64,000 nt of DNA from Molanna angustata. Its lineage: Eukaryota > Arthropoda > Insecta > Trichoptera > Molannidae. The stretch's first letter is position 1; every line of letters starts with the position of its first letter. This document shows, piece after piece, positions 10,635-21,625 of the stretch. The notes beneath the pieces were generated by a model that saw nothing but the letters and a program-made list of their open reading frames with translations, made no database searches and was not told where the DNA came from. The position numbers and the translations under genes were made by a program. The stretch spans positions 13,992,616 through 14,056,615 of the forward strand of contig OY754968.1 of assembly GCA_963576475.1 (NCBI GenBank). Direction: 5' to 3'.

Positions 10635-11711
10635 TTATAACTTTTGATCCGCTTAATTTACAGAGCCTAAAATTTCAGAATATATAAAAAGTTACAGGCC
10701 TACAAAACTTTTATACTCGGAATTTTGAATTTTTGTTTCAGTCAGGGGTTATCAACTTTTGAATTTTTATTTTATTTTTCCATATATCTCAGAAACCATT
10801 AAAGCTAGAACGCCGAAAATTGGCACAAACATAGACGAATACAAAATCTCAAATTAGTTTTTTCAAAAAAATTCCAGGATTTCTCAAACATTTTTTATTA
10901 AGAAAAGTATTTTTTTATGATAAATTTATGAGTTTAACTGCCTATATTTCCATTTTTTTTAAATATCGAAAAAAGCCGAAACACCCCAACTAGATAATTT
11001 AATTTTATATAAAAAATATTAACATTGTAGTAGTACATCTCAATTTTTTTTTAACAATATTTATAAAAATTGAATTTAGTGACGACATCGCTTCATACAA
11101 TTTGTATGGTAGTCACCTATACACAATATCAAAGAAGACTTAATAGTTTGATACTTCATCTCTAAAGATACAATATACATATACCATCATGCTGTTTTCA
11201 TATTCCGGGTAGGAAAAAAAGACTGACCTCCATTCTATCCTATCTTGACTACCTAGGTACATGTGTTGTATAGAAAACTAAATATCATAAAATAATAAAT
11301 AATTTGTATTTATGGGTTTGGTACTTATTCTTCAACTATACATACTATCGCTGTCGACAGTTGGATCTCATGTGTTACATGCAACTAGTGATAATCAAAA
11401 TCAGTAAGTTATTGTATACATGATTAAATACATTATCATTTGAAAATGATATTTATCGGGTACCTACTTCTTATGTGTACGTGTGTAGTAAATAGTTCAA
11501 TGTCTGGTTATTAATAAATTGACGATGGTAGGTACCTACCTTGATCGCAGGGGCTTGCCTAGGACCTTGGGACCACGCAAACTCTGAATGAAAATTGGGA
11601 AATGTCATTTTTTTAATTAATCAATTCCTTGGCCTGTGATTTTTCTCCGTACATAAAAAGTATAATATGTGATTTATAACAGCAGCTAGATATCATTTGC
11701 GAAATATTTTT
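10635..11711. other. AT-rich, nothing recognised
   Basis: No gene or repeat partner seen. Contains the GTAGGTACCTACC palindrome at about 11527. Confidence 0.5.
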
Positions 11712-12277
11712 ACTCCTCACTAACCCAATGGGATATAGTGGGGAGTTATGAATTCGCAATTTTTAAGGGTATTTTTTTTATTGCAGATTATCAACTAGTA
11801 TCATGTAAAGATTGTATTCTGGAAGTTTCATCACAATGTATCTGTGTGTGTGTGTGTGTGCTATGTGCTGTGTGCTATGTGCTATGTGCAGTGTGCTATG
11901 TACGGCGTGTTCATTTTACTTTATCGATTATAGACTAAAGTACTCATTCAATTCTATTCAAATTTTGCAAATATGTATATCTAATACTCACTTAGATCCC
12001 ATTAGATTTTGAAGGATATCTGAATAGTGCTTCTCATTTTTTTAACTGTCAAATATTTCAAAGTGACCCCAAGCTCACGAAATTTAAAATTTGAAATTTT
12101 TATTTTCAAATTGATAAAAAGGCACATCACTTTTATAAAATGGCATTGAAGAGTAATCAAGTTTTCGTAATAAAATATTTAAATAAAAAACAATTTATCA
12201 AACTCATTTCATGAAAATGCTGAATATTTTCCATACGAAATTTGAATAATTTATAGAATGACTTGTTAGTGAGGAGT
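11712..12277. mobile_element. Candidate nonautonomous DNA element with 13-bp terminal inverted repeats
   Basis: ACTCCTCACTAAC at 11712-11724 is the exact inverted complement of GTTAGTGAGGAGT at 12265-12277. The interior is noncoding and holds a (TG)n run at 11838-11905. The word running out of the right end (GAGTTTAGCGTTGGCCACAA) recurs at 22562, so the true boundary may lie further right. Confidence 0.3.
11838..11905. repeat. (TG)n microsatellite grading into a GTGCTATGTGCTAT repeat
   Basis: Pure TG run followed by several copies of a 7-bp TGTGCTA-like unit. The open frames here are by-products of the repeat. Confidence 0.9.
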
Positions 12278-12306
12278 TTAGCGTTGGCCACAACCCACTC
12301 GTTTTT
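12273..12306. repeat. Short dispersed block shared with 22562-22595
   Basis: GTTGGCCACAACCCACTCGT with its flanks is nearly identical at the two sites. Probably the end of a transposon family. Confidence 0.6.
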
Positions 12307-12463
12307 TCTATAAGCCAGTCTTCTTCTTCTCTCGTGTCAGTAGCAGTTAGACTTTTCTCAATCAATATATCTCAGTCATATCAATATTTTATCAATCATT
12401 GATATGACCGCTACGAATAAGTCAAACAAATTAAAAAATATAATTTAGTTAATGTAGTTATAA

Positions 12464-12957
12464 GGCCCCCGTATTCACGATCGTGCCATCCTTCCAAATT
12501 GATTGCTATCATTCCAAAATGCGCTCGTGAATGACAAAACCCGCGCAGCCCAATCGGCCTGACACACCTAAATGGAATTTCTAACGATCGAAACTCCATA
12601 TTGACGCGGCGCATCCTGTCGGTACGGCATGCTCGTGAGTGTGGAAACCAGTGGTGCGCCAAGCTGTTTGACACTCTCGTGAATGCGAAGATACAACATT
12701 TTCTCTTTAGTTTTTTCTTTTTATATATAAACAAACCACTATATAGCAGTTGTATAAAACTCATCATCAGAATTATAACTCATTTTAACTTGAGAATTAA
12801 AAAAAATAGAAATTATTAATGCGAAAGCGCCGACCGCTTGCGTATACTAATTTTGATGGCTCGATGGCGCGCCCGAGAGTGTGATGAAAATTTTACAATG
12901 GTCCAAATGGAGCTGGTCCATATGGAGCGACGCCGAATGACACGATCGTGAATGGGC
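12464..12957. mobile_element. Nonautonomous foldback/MITE-like element, copy 1
   Basis: A ~494-bp unit whose ends are inverted: ATTCACGATCGTG near the left end and CACGATCGTGAATGGGC at the right end. A second copy occupies 44815-47469 and matches throughout (for example GGCATGCTCGTGAGTGTG and GCGAAAGCGCC.ACCGCTTGCG) once its 2.1-kb insertion is removed. No coding capacity. Superfamily not assigned; the ends carry the internal palindrome CACGATCGTG. Confidence 0.75.
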
Positions 12958-13067
12958 TGCTTTATTGTAACCTATGCTAACAATATTTTTTTTCTATGAA
13001 TGCGTACATTTTAACGTGCGTATAGTTATCGTAAAACAATTTGATTCTGTCAAGTATTATAAATTAT

Positions 13068-13167
13068 TATTTATAAAAATAAATAAAAATATTATTTATA
13101 AAATATTATTAAATATTATTAAAATATTATTTATAAAAATAAATAAAAATAAAAAATAAAAATATAG
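13068..13167. repeat. AT-rich tandem repeat, AAATATTATT/AAAAATAAAT units
   Basis: Repeated ATTATTAAAATATTATT words followed by repeated AAAAATAAAT. The open frames on both strands here are repeat artefacts. Confidence 0.8.
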
Positions 13168-13291
13168 ATAGGTGTGCAGATTACAAATTAGTGTTTTTTT
13201 GCTTGATTGGCGTATGTGTAAACCGTTCCCCTTCACGACGAAAAGGCTTAAAAGTTTGATGGCATCTTTACATATCTTCTTCAAATCAGCT

Positions 13292-13869
13292 CGGTCTAGG
13301 ACACTTGGGTGCGGTCACTTGGGTGCGAGACACTTGGGTGCGACAGACACTTTGGTGCAAGCCCAATTGGTCTCAACCAATTGGGCTCGCAACAAAAAAT
13401 TCAATTAAAATCAATTAAAAAAAATTGATAGATGGCACAGTAACACAGTTATTACTCTGTGAACATAATATATACTACAACTCGCTTACGCGAGTCGCAA
13501 TAATGACAACATACAAACCTATAGTTTTAAACTGATATGTCCTTATATTTTAAATGTTTGTGTATCTAAATAATAGAATATCAAATATATTTTTATACAG
13601 TTATATTTTTCATATTGCTACCCATGGTATGGCCCATCAGCGAAGTTTTCTAATTGGCTGTTGAATTATTATAAGTATAAGAAGGTATAACAGAAACATG
13701 TATGAGACATCTCATTTTTAATAAAAAAAATTTTTTTTGAAAAGAATAAGTCGGGACAAAGTGGGCTCGCACTCAGGTATCCGTCGCGACAAACTGGACT
13801 CGCAACCTAGTGGGCTCGCACTCGAGTATCCGTCGCACCCAAGTGGCCGCAGCCAAGTTTCCCTTTCCG
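13292..13869. mobile_element. Small foldback-type element with inverted short-repeat arrays and a 9-bp direct flanking repeat
   Basis: The left end carries head-to-tail copies of CACTTGGGTGCG (13300-13345) followed by an AATTGG inverted pair. The right end (13752-13860) carries GTGGGCTCGCACTC and CGCACCCAAGTGG units in the opposite orientation. Terminal ~44 bp of both ends align when one is inverted (both contain CACTTGGGTGCG.). The word AAATCAGCT is present immediately outside both ends (13283-13291 and 13870-13878), consistent with a 9-bp target-site duplication; 9-bp duplications are known for Drosophila FB elements. The middle (13391-13750) is AT-rich and noncoding. Confidence 0.65.
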
Positions 13870-14430
13870 AAATCAGCTAACTTACTCTAGTACTAAATAG
13901 ACATTGGCTATTTGAAGTAATTTCAAATAAAAGAAGTTGTGTGAAAGAGAAAACAATACAATAGAAAACCATGTATAACTCTGAACTCATATATATGTAT
14001 AAGGAGCTAACAAGTAGCGACGTTATGCTTCAAATGGTATACTCCACAAAGGGTATAACATCTTACAATATTTGAATAGACGCGCGCGATACTTCTATTA
14101 TTCATATTGTAATTTTTACCTGATTTATATTTGTACAGGAAAGCCCGGATTTTCGGGATTATAATTAAATTCGCTGCTGCTTGGTCGAGGCTGATATTTA
14201 AAAAGATTTCTCAGAAAAAAACAGAAATTATTTCCTTTTCCTTATTATAAAATATTTCGAACATTTTAAACCGTATCTGTTCCCTACAACTTTTCTCTCC
14301 ATCTGTCAAATGACAATATATTGATACGAAACTGTGTAGGTAGGTACCGTATGTATAAAAATATCATTTCACGTACAAAAGTAATTTTTAGTTAAATTGA
14401 TTTCAAATGACATAAAACAATCATCTCTAA

Positions 14431-14560
14431 GGGTCGTATTATAAGAGTAATTTGAGAAAGATGTAAGAAAAAGTTAAGGTCCCGTACTGCGTGAATAATA
14501 CTGCTTGCGGGACCTCAACTTTTTCTTACATTATTCTTAAATAACTCCGGTAATACGACG
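14431..14560. mobile_element. Palindromic MITE, ~130 bp
   Basis: Left arm contains GTAAGAAAAAGTTAAGGTCCCG and the right arm CGGGACCTCAACTTTTTCTTAC, with GTCGTATTA / TAATACGAC at the ends. A related but diverged arm is seen at 19812-19855. Confidence 0.75.
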
Positions 14561-14564
14561 TAAG

Positions 14565-15625
14565 GTGCTGTTGAAATTCGTAAAAAAATACTCATTTAAC
14601 AAATAATGGAAACTGTCATTTGAATGATGTAGGGAACGGTTACAACATTATTTATGATTTCATTTTTATATAATTTGTAACATTATTTTGTGATACGTTA
14701 TTAGTGTTTGGAAAAAATAAGACACCTTATCATTTTGTGTTAAATCCGTGTAATACCAACTATATGGTTGGTGAATATTATTGTGGATAGATTACATTTA
14801 TTTGTATGAGAACACCCCACGGAACACATAGAAGTAGAATTGTTTATTTTTTATACCAATTAGTGTAACAAGCCTTAAGTAGAAAATGCATGTACCTCTA
14901 TTTTTAATTCTTTCATTCTTAAAAAGAAAAATACGGTGCAGTTAGGATCACTATTTTTTTTGTTTTGAATAGTATTCAAGAAATTGACAATGTTGTGCCT
15001 AAATTCGAGCGAAACGTGGCAGCTATTTTGATAGACTATTTTTACTATTCCATAGTCCATATTATTATCGTCGATAATAAATGAATATATATATTTTTAT
15101 AGTCAGGCCTTAGATAAAAACAGTGGGTATACCCACTATACCTGTCACGTATTTATGATAACGTTCTTTTTAAATTTCCAAATTTCGTGTTTGAGGCACG
15201 GCATGCGCACGATATAGGTATACCAAAGACATTTTGTAAATATTTAGATACAAATTAAGTTGAACAGAAAAAAATCAATATGAAATGATATGTAAATAAA
15301 AAAATAAATATACAAATTAATACATAAATAGCATATAAGTTTATTTTAATTGGTAGATTTTTCAATATTTAATCAACCGAATATTTAAATATTGTGTTAA
15401 AAATGAACTCGGACAAAAATATTCGAGAAAATTATGTTAATTTAATATTCACTATGTCTGCGAAATATAAGGTATAATTCTATCTTAAATATATTTATTC
15501 AATTTAACTGCATAATATACATATAATGTTGGCCTGTATTTTAGCCATATACAGCGAAGCTCCATATAAATTTTCTTCAGAAATATTTCGACAGTCAGTG
15601 TGGTCTAAATAAATAACATTGACCA
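14565..15625. other. AT-rich, nothing recognised
   Basis: No open frame with recognisable motifs and no repeat partner noticed. Confidence 0.5.
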
Positions 15626-15629
15626 AGCA

Positions 15630-15812
15630 GGGGGGCAAGTCTGGTCCAACCGGTGAAATCAAAACCTTCACGATTAACCATATCATGGATATAATTATTA
15701 TATGGAGTTCTATAATATCTTTAGATGTCAAAGAACTCCATATGATAATTATTTCCATGATATGGGTAATCATGAGGGTTTTGATTTCGCCGATTGACCA
15801 GACTTGCCCCCC
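15630..15812. mobile_element. Palindromic MITE, full copy
   Basis: Arms 15630-15711 and 15731-15812 are inverted complements with a handful of mismatches. The ends are GGGGGGCAAGTCTGGTC and GACCAGACTTGCCCCCC. The centre is ATAATATCTTTAGATGTCAA. The overlapping open frames on both strands are palindrome artefacts. A half copy lies at 9094-9205. Confidence 0.85.
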
Positions 15813-15814
15813 AA

Positions 15815-16735
15815 GTCTGTAGATTTTCTGTCAAATGAGACGATTCTGACGGTGACTGCTGAAATGTATGTTTTTCTAAGACTTTCATTCGGATTTCAAC
15901 ATCCTAGTTGAAATGATCGTTGATTATTCGTTCTTATTTCACGTCATTTTAATTTAAGCGAAGAATTTCAAAGAAAAACGTATCTCCAGTTTCATAGTCT
16001 GCATCAGCCCAATTATAAGGAAATATCTACAGTATCATTGTCCAACAATAGGTACCGATAGATTTGTCTAAGTAGGAAGACTTCAGAACTAAACAAGAAA
16101 TTTCACCATATTACCAACTATGAAAAGATGATGCCAAAAATTCAAACAAAATTAAAAAATCCAGACTGTGAGTCCATTTTGAAAATTTAGAATGATGAAA
16201 TCATAGAGAAGACATCAACGCATATCAATGGAAAACTACTCTAACTTTACGGTATTAATATGAAGTCAATCGAACTTATAGTTTAGGATGTAGAGAGGAC
16301 ACAAAGAAATACAACGTAAATAATTTAATCATTGAGAAGAAATTAATGGTTGTATACGGAAAACTTATCAGCTCTTGGTCAATGCACTTAACACATATGA
16401 TGTAAATATAAATTTGATCGGACTTATAGTATGGGCTGTATAGAGAGGACACATAAACGTTACGGCGTACGCCATACATACTAACACATCATGATAAAGC
16501 TCATAGTGTGCACTCTCGACATGATATCCGTTGAGAAATTGGTGTAAAGAAATACGCTAAAAATTGTGAAATCATGACTCTCCACTATTCCATAGTAGTG
16601 GAGAGTAAAAATTCACGTGGATTTGATAACCTCCCGTTTCTGAAGGCCGGTTAAAAAAGGAATCCGTCAGGGAGTATTGTAGATACCTACATACCTTATA
16701 GAAAAAAATTACAATAGAAATGCTGGGGTACCTAT
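15815..16735. other. AT-rich, nothing recognised
   Basis: Contains a local imperfect duplication: GGACTTATAGTATGGGCTG at 16420 resembles CGAACTTATAGTTTAGGATG at 16270, each followed by TAGAGAGGACACA. No gene seen. Confidence 0.45.
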
Positions 16736-16738
16736 CAA

Positions 16739-17533
16739 TTTTAACAGATTTTTAATTATCTCAATAGAGACGAAGTTGGAATATTTATTGTAGGAGAACC
16801 GGGAAATCAAGGCACCTACAGGGCTTACGACCTGTCATCGGCTGGTTTACGTGATCACTTTATGCACTTGCGCAACGTTCACCAATTATGCCTTTTAATG
16901 AGATCCCTATCAATTCAATTTTGAAAGTTCTATATATTGTAATACTGAAATTCTTTTCGCTTGAAAATAAGGAATTTTTACTACAGCCATGTATGGGTGA
17001 AATTATGAACAACAATCTTATTATTTTTATTTATTTTGTTGGAACGCCATCTATTGAGAGAATTGTTTTTTTGTAAATTGGTACAAGTAGGTAAATAAGA
17101 CAAAAATGACCTTATAAGTCTGGCGCAATTCAGGGGTGACTTCTATGCAAAAAATACATTGTCACCTCAGATATAAGAATTGTAGCTTTCATTATTTACA
17201 AAAAACCAATTCTCTCAATAGATGGCGTTCCAACAAAATAAATAAAAATAATAAGATTGTTGTTCATAATTTCACCCATAGATGGCTGTAGTAAAAATTC
17301 CTTATTTTCAAGCGAATAGAATTTCAGTATTACAATATATAGAACTTTCAAAATTGAATTGATAGGGATCTCATTAAAAGGCATAATTGGTGAACGTTGC
17401 GCAAGCGCATAAAGTGATCACGTAAACCAGCCGATGACAGGTCGTAAGCCCTGTAGGTGCCTTGATTTCCCGGTTCTCCTACAGTAAATATTCCAACTTC
17501 GTCTCTATTGAGATAATTAAAAATCTGTTAAAA
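16739..17533. mobile_element. Large inverted repeat: repeat D in two opposed copies, 340-bp arms
   Basis: 16739-17078 and 17194-17533 are inverted complements with only a few differences over 340 bp, around a 115-bp centre. The unit contains AATAGAGACGAAGTTGG, ACGACCTGTCATCGGCTG, GTGATCACTTTATG and GCGCAACGTTCACC. Other copies of repeat D, single and partial, lie at 18262-18400 (plus), 38905-39133 (minus), 45686-45896 (plus) and a scrap at 50979-51003. The near-identical 62-codon frames on the two arms are the same sequence read twice and are not genes. Confidence 0.85.
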
Positions 17534-17534
17534 A

Positions 17535-18261
17535 ATATCTTTGACTCCCGACAGGGAAAAAAATCCAATGTTTGCGCATATGCTATAATAAAAATATTCG
17601 ATTATCAATTTTACATTTAACATTTACGCTGATTAAGATGGCGAAGAAACTGATTTTTTTTGTATCTTTATATCACACATATTTTTTATTGTTTAAGAAG
17701 CTTTGAAAATCAATAAGCAAAAGGAAAAAAATATTAAACAAGTTTCCGTTAGTTAAATTGTATCCGCCCCAGTCAAAATATCACACATTTTTTCTTCTTC
17801 AATACCTTTCAGCAGCACGCTACTATTGAATCAGTTGCTATCCGTCCTGACAAAGAAATTGAATATTTTTGCAAAACTTAATATTTTTGTAGTTTGTAGG
17901 AATATTATTATGAAAATGTTGTTATTGGATGGAGGCTACTGCTAGGTAGGCGAGGGTAGTGTAGGGTTGGGTATTAATCGCTGATGGTCGGCCACATATT
18001 ATTTTACCATTAGATAAACTGTTCGGTCGCGTGTCAGACACTAGACACCACAGGCCACCGCACCGCCCCATACTAGATAGTCACGTGACCTAAAAAGCAC
18101 TCGTATAATAATGTAAAAATGTTACTTATCATAAACACCCATCGCAGAGATGAACAAATAGCCATGTATACATATGTGTAAGTTACGTCGACAATGGTAT
18201 CGAATCTCAAAAGACCTAATGGAAAAATAATTCAATTTGTTTTTATTGACAAACATTTTTT
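17535..18261. other. No gene seen
   Basis: Contains ACTCCCGACAGGGAAAAAAA just after the inverted repeat. The same words occur in inverse order before the repeat D copy at 45700, so repeat D may extend this far. 17940-18090 is GC-richer with a CACGTGAC word. Confidence 0.4.
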
Positions 18262-18400
18262 CAACATCTTAATAGAGACGAAGTTGGGATGTTGTAGAAG
18301 AACCAGGAACTCGAGGCACCTACAGGGCTTACGACCTGTCATCGGCTGTTTTACGTGATCACTTTATGCGTTTGCGCAACGTTCACCAATTATGCCTTCT
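18262..18400 (+). repeat. Repeat D, partial copy
   Basis: Shares AATAGAGACGAAGTTGG, GGCTTACGACCTGTCATCGG and GTTCACCAATTATGCCTT with 16739-16895. The second half of the unit is missing. Confidence 0.8.
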
Positions 18401-19680
18401 TATTCAATTTGTTTTCTTCAATGTTTGAAACTGTTACTTTACGATATAACTCTCAATAAAAATAAATATTCGGTAATGTTCACAATTCTGAAGACATTAG
18501 TTGATGTTTTTTTCTAACATTTTTTATGATTAAGTACAACATGAATATATGTAGGTATACATTGCAAGATCCCACTAAATAAATGAAGTTATCAGTGGGT
18601 TTCTATAGCGTATTAATACAATAATCTAAAATTAACTGTCTAACAATGGAAATATTTTGAAATTATATTTCATACAAATGACAATGAAATAAAGTATTAA
18701 GATAACAGAAGAGAACAAAATTAGTATCAAACACAAAAATATCATAAAAGAAAAATATAGCAATATCTAAAAAAATAGTAAAAGAAATATATATGTGTGC
18801 ACTTATTAACTAAATTAACTAACACTTTGATGAATAAAAATAATAGAACTGATTTATATAACGGTACTCAGGCATAGCCTAGTAGAGTAGCCTTATCCAC
18901 AAATTAAAATTAATATATAAATATGTATACACTTATGACAAACTTTAACTTAATTATAGTATTACCTATAAATTTTATTTACTCTGTATAAAGTTATATT
19001 ATACTTACTTCTTATATTACTATACATGTAAAAAAAAGGATTTTAATAAATAAATAAATGAAATAGAATCAGGAAAAAGGAAAAAAAACATTTATCGCTA
19101 AAAATGAACTTTTTAGATGTTATTTGATCTTATTGTACGAGTTTAATACAATTATTTCTGAAGGCAAGCTGTTAAAAAAATGATGGTGTAATAATATACT
19201 GCAGTGTTCTTTCACTGTAATAATTATTAACTTTAGGTATATTATATTTTCCGGAAGTTACTTGTCTGCTATAATAGTAATATAGTATAGATATTTTGTG
19301 TTCATTTCTAAAATAATTTTGTAAAATAAATCTGTATTTGTTAATTTGCGTAGCTGTCATAAATTTAGTTTCTGCGAAAATGTCTTTGCCTTCTTTTTTC
19401 ATACCAATAACTACTGTTGGCTAACTCACATTTTATTAAACGTTTTTGTAATCTTTCTTTTTGACTTAAGTAGGTACATTTTATATGTAGAAGGGTGAAT
19501 CCTAGGTAGGTATATATTTGGAGGTAGTTAAGTGGTACATTTTTTAACGATTTTATTTATTGTGATTCAATTCCTAACAAAGATGCAGTCGCTTTGAAAC
19601 AGTTTATTGCAAATAGCCAAATTGTTTTTAAAAACGGCCTTGAAAACGTTTTTAATTCAGTGATTTCAGTGCGATAGACC
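18401..19680. other. AT-rich, nothing recognised
   Basis: No supported gene. The 76-codon minus frame at 19172-19402 has no recognisable motif and AT-driven composition. Confidence 0.5.
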
Positions 19681-19689
19681 TTTGTGTCT

Positions 19690-19755
19690 ATCTTTGTGTT
19701 TAACGTTCGAAGCCTGAGATACAGGTTCCGGGTTCAAATGTAGGACGTATGATCA
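19690..19755 (+). repeat. Possible tRNA-like SINE fragment
   Basis: GAGATACAGGTTCCGGGTTCAAAT resembles a tRNA anticodon arm plus B box. No second copy in the window. Confidence 0.3.
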
Positions 19756-20009
19756 TTTTAATTTAGTTAAATATAAAAAAAAATATAATCTCTTAGGCTG
19801 GTATTTCGTTAGTTATCTTGAGAAAAAAATAAGAAAAAGTTGAGGTACCTCACTGTAAGATTGTTTTAAGGAAAGATCTATCTTTCCTTGGCAACGGTAT
19901 TTTGGATAACCTATAATGTACAGTAAGTTAAGATTAATCTTACCTTACTTTGAGTGTATCTTTTTGGCCATCGTCTGCGAGCGCCACTACTTTTAATTAA
20001 TGGCAACTC

Positions 20010-20192
20010 TATTTTCTATGGTTCGTGTGAATCCATGCCGTACGATTTTGACATTTTGTTGTTTCGTTGTTTGGTCATAAAAGTTCGCGAGGTTATATTG
20101 CAATTTCTTCGTTTATTTTCGTAGGTATTTAGATAAATAAACACATAAAACAAAATAAACGTTGCCGGCTGGGCACAATTATTTGGAATCTG
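20010..20192 (+). promoter_or_regulatory. Candidate promoter and first exon of a spliced transcript
   Basis: A compositional shift to mixed GC (GCGAGCGCCACTAC, TTCGCGAGG, GTTGCCGGCTGGGCAC) ends in TGGAATCTG followed by GTAAGTTAAT, a consensus splice donor at 20192/20193. No TATA box and no long open frame, so it would be a 5' UTR or noncoding exon. The start site cannot be fixed from sequence. Confidence 0.4.
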
Positions 20193-20586
20193 GTAAGTTA
20201 ATTAAATACTTTTGTTATTTTATTACGTATTTACAGTATTTTCATATGAGTTATAAACATTGATTTATAATGTACAACGTACCTTATGAAAGCATTTATA
20301 TTATAGTGGGAATCTGTATTCTTGCTATATCTACTAAAAAAGATTATTAATTTTGTTCATTATTGCTTTTATAAGATGTTGAATTTGACAATTCTGAAAA
20401 AAAACAACAATGAACACGAGTTATAAAAAAACAAGATTTATATGAAATTACTTATCATAACCGTAAACTAGATAACTCCCATACATAATATAAAGCCTTT
20501 TACTATAATATCTTTGCACTTTTCACAATTTATATTTTACTGTACGCAAATTAGTACATTTTAACCAACAAAAATGATATTTTCAG

Positions 20587-20821
20587 AGAACTGTCATTCT
20601 GCTCTAGAAAACTTGGAACAATGAAACATAGGTTATGGAATGAACACGAACAAACAAAAGTAGCCAGGGATAATGTTCGCCAAGAAAGCAGACCTTCAGG
20701 ACGTCCTCCCAAAAGATAGAAGGATAGCTGGCATTCTACGTCACAGGAAGGAAACGGACACAGGACTTTAACAGGCTAACAGATCCAAAAAGAAGAAGAA
20801 GACTTATGGCGACAGTCGACG
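20587..20821 (+). ncRNA. Candidate internal exon, mostly LINE-derived
   Basis: Acceptor ATGATATTTTCAG ends at 20586 and a possible donor G|GTAGGT follows 20821. Most of the exon is the LINE 3' end at 20620-20812. Proposed as exon 2 of the transcript starting near 20010. Confidence 0.3.
20620..20812 (+). pseudogene. LINE 3' end relic with (GAA)n tail
   Basis: Frame-shifted plus-strand translation gives SGRPPK, KDSWHSTSQE, the closing residues of the RT family also found at 41308-41961 (RPPGRPPKRWRDSW...SQE). It ends in AAGAAGAAGAAGA, the 3' tail of that family. 5'-truncated and dead. Confidence 0.7.
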
Positions 20822-21458
20822 GTAGGTATTGGATTTTAAAATTATTCATAAAAATCTTGAGTACATAAAGTATGCTTTATAAAGGCGTTAACGACTAGTA
20901 TAAGAAAATTTTGAGCGTACATGTTTACTTAAAAATAATCTTTTGAGTGTCTATAGAAACAATTACAATGTTATTAGTGCTCGCCATATAAGAGGATGTA
21001 GGTGACAGTTTTATAAATCATTTTTGCAAAGGTCAGGGGAAATGTGCCTCAATACGCTGAATAACGTCGAACACCAACTGATTTTATTGGTTGATACAAT
21101 TTGAATTGTTAAAATTGGTTTATACACAGGTGATATCACCCATATACATTCGCTTGGCGAGTCCTATATATACTTTAAATTGATTTTGACAAGATTGGTT
21201 AAAATACTTTTTTATATTATCATACATCAGTAAAGCCAAAACTGTAGATAGAATATGTTGGTACAATTTAAATCCATAGATGTCATTATAATTAACTTCT
21301 TTGGTATAATTCATGCTGTGCTAGTATCATCATTCATACTAATATGAAATATGTTTTGGTTTTCTACTATTATTTAATACAATGACTGTTATGAAAAATC
21401 CTATCAAATTAGCCTATTATTATTTTTATGTTACTATTATTTTTCCTTTTTTTTTCAG

Positions 21459-21625
21459 TTATGAAATGTTACCATGACCACAAAGAAAAACCTCTTAGAA
21501 GACAACATCTGATATTGTAAACAACACCACCGATTCTGCTTATGGGGCTATCTTAATATAAAAATTTGTCTATCTTAATATAAAAATATACTATCGTTAG
21601 AGAATAAATCGTTAGAAAGAAATCC
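21459..21625 (+). ncRNA. Candidate terminal exon
   Basis: A strong polypyrimidine tract and TTTTTTTTTCAG end at 21458. The exon starts TTATGAAATG and encodes at most 19 codons before TAA. A polyadenylation-type AATAAA lies at 21603. Together with 20010-20192 and 20587-20821 it would form a three-exon, probably noncoding RNA. It runs into the tandem array at 21549. Confidence 0.3.

Noticed and set aside
10460..10687. 75-codon frame with Cys-Val repeats
   Set aside because: The repeat residues come from the (TG)n microsatellite and poly-C run.
16888..17384. Two nearly identical 62-codon frames on opposite strands
   Set aside because: They are the two arms of the 340-bp inverted repeat, so one sequence is read twice. 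No coding signal beyond that.
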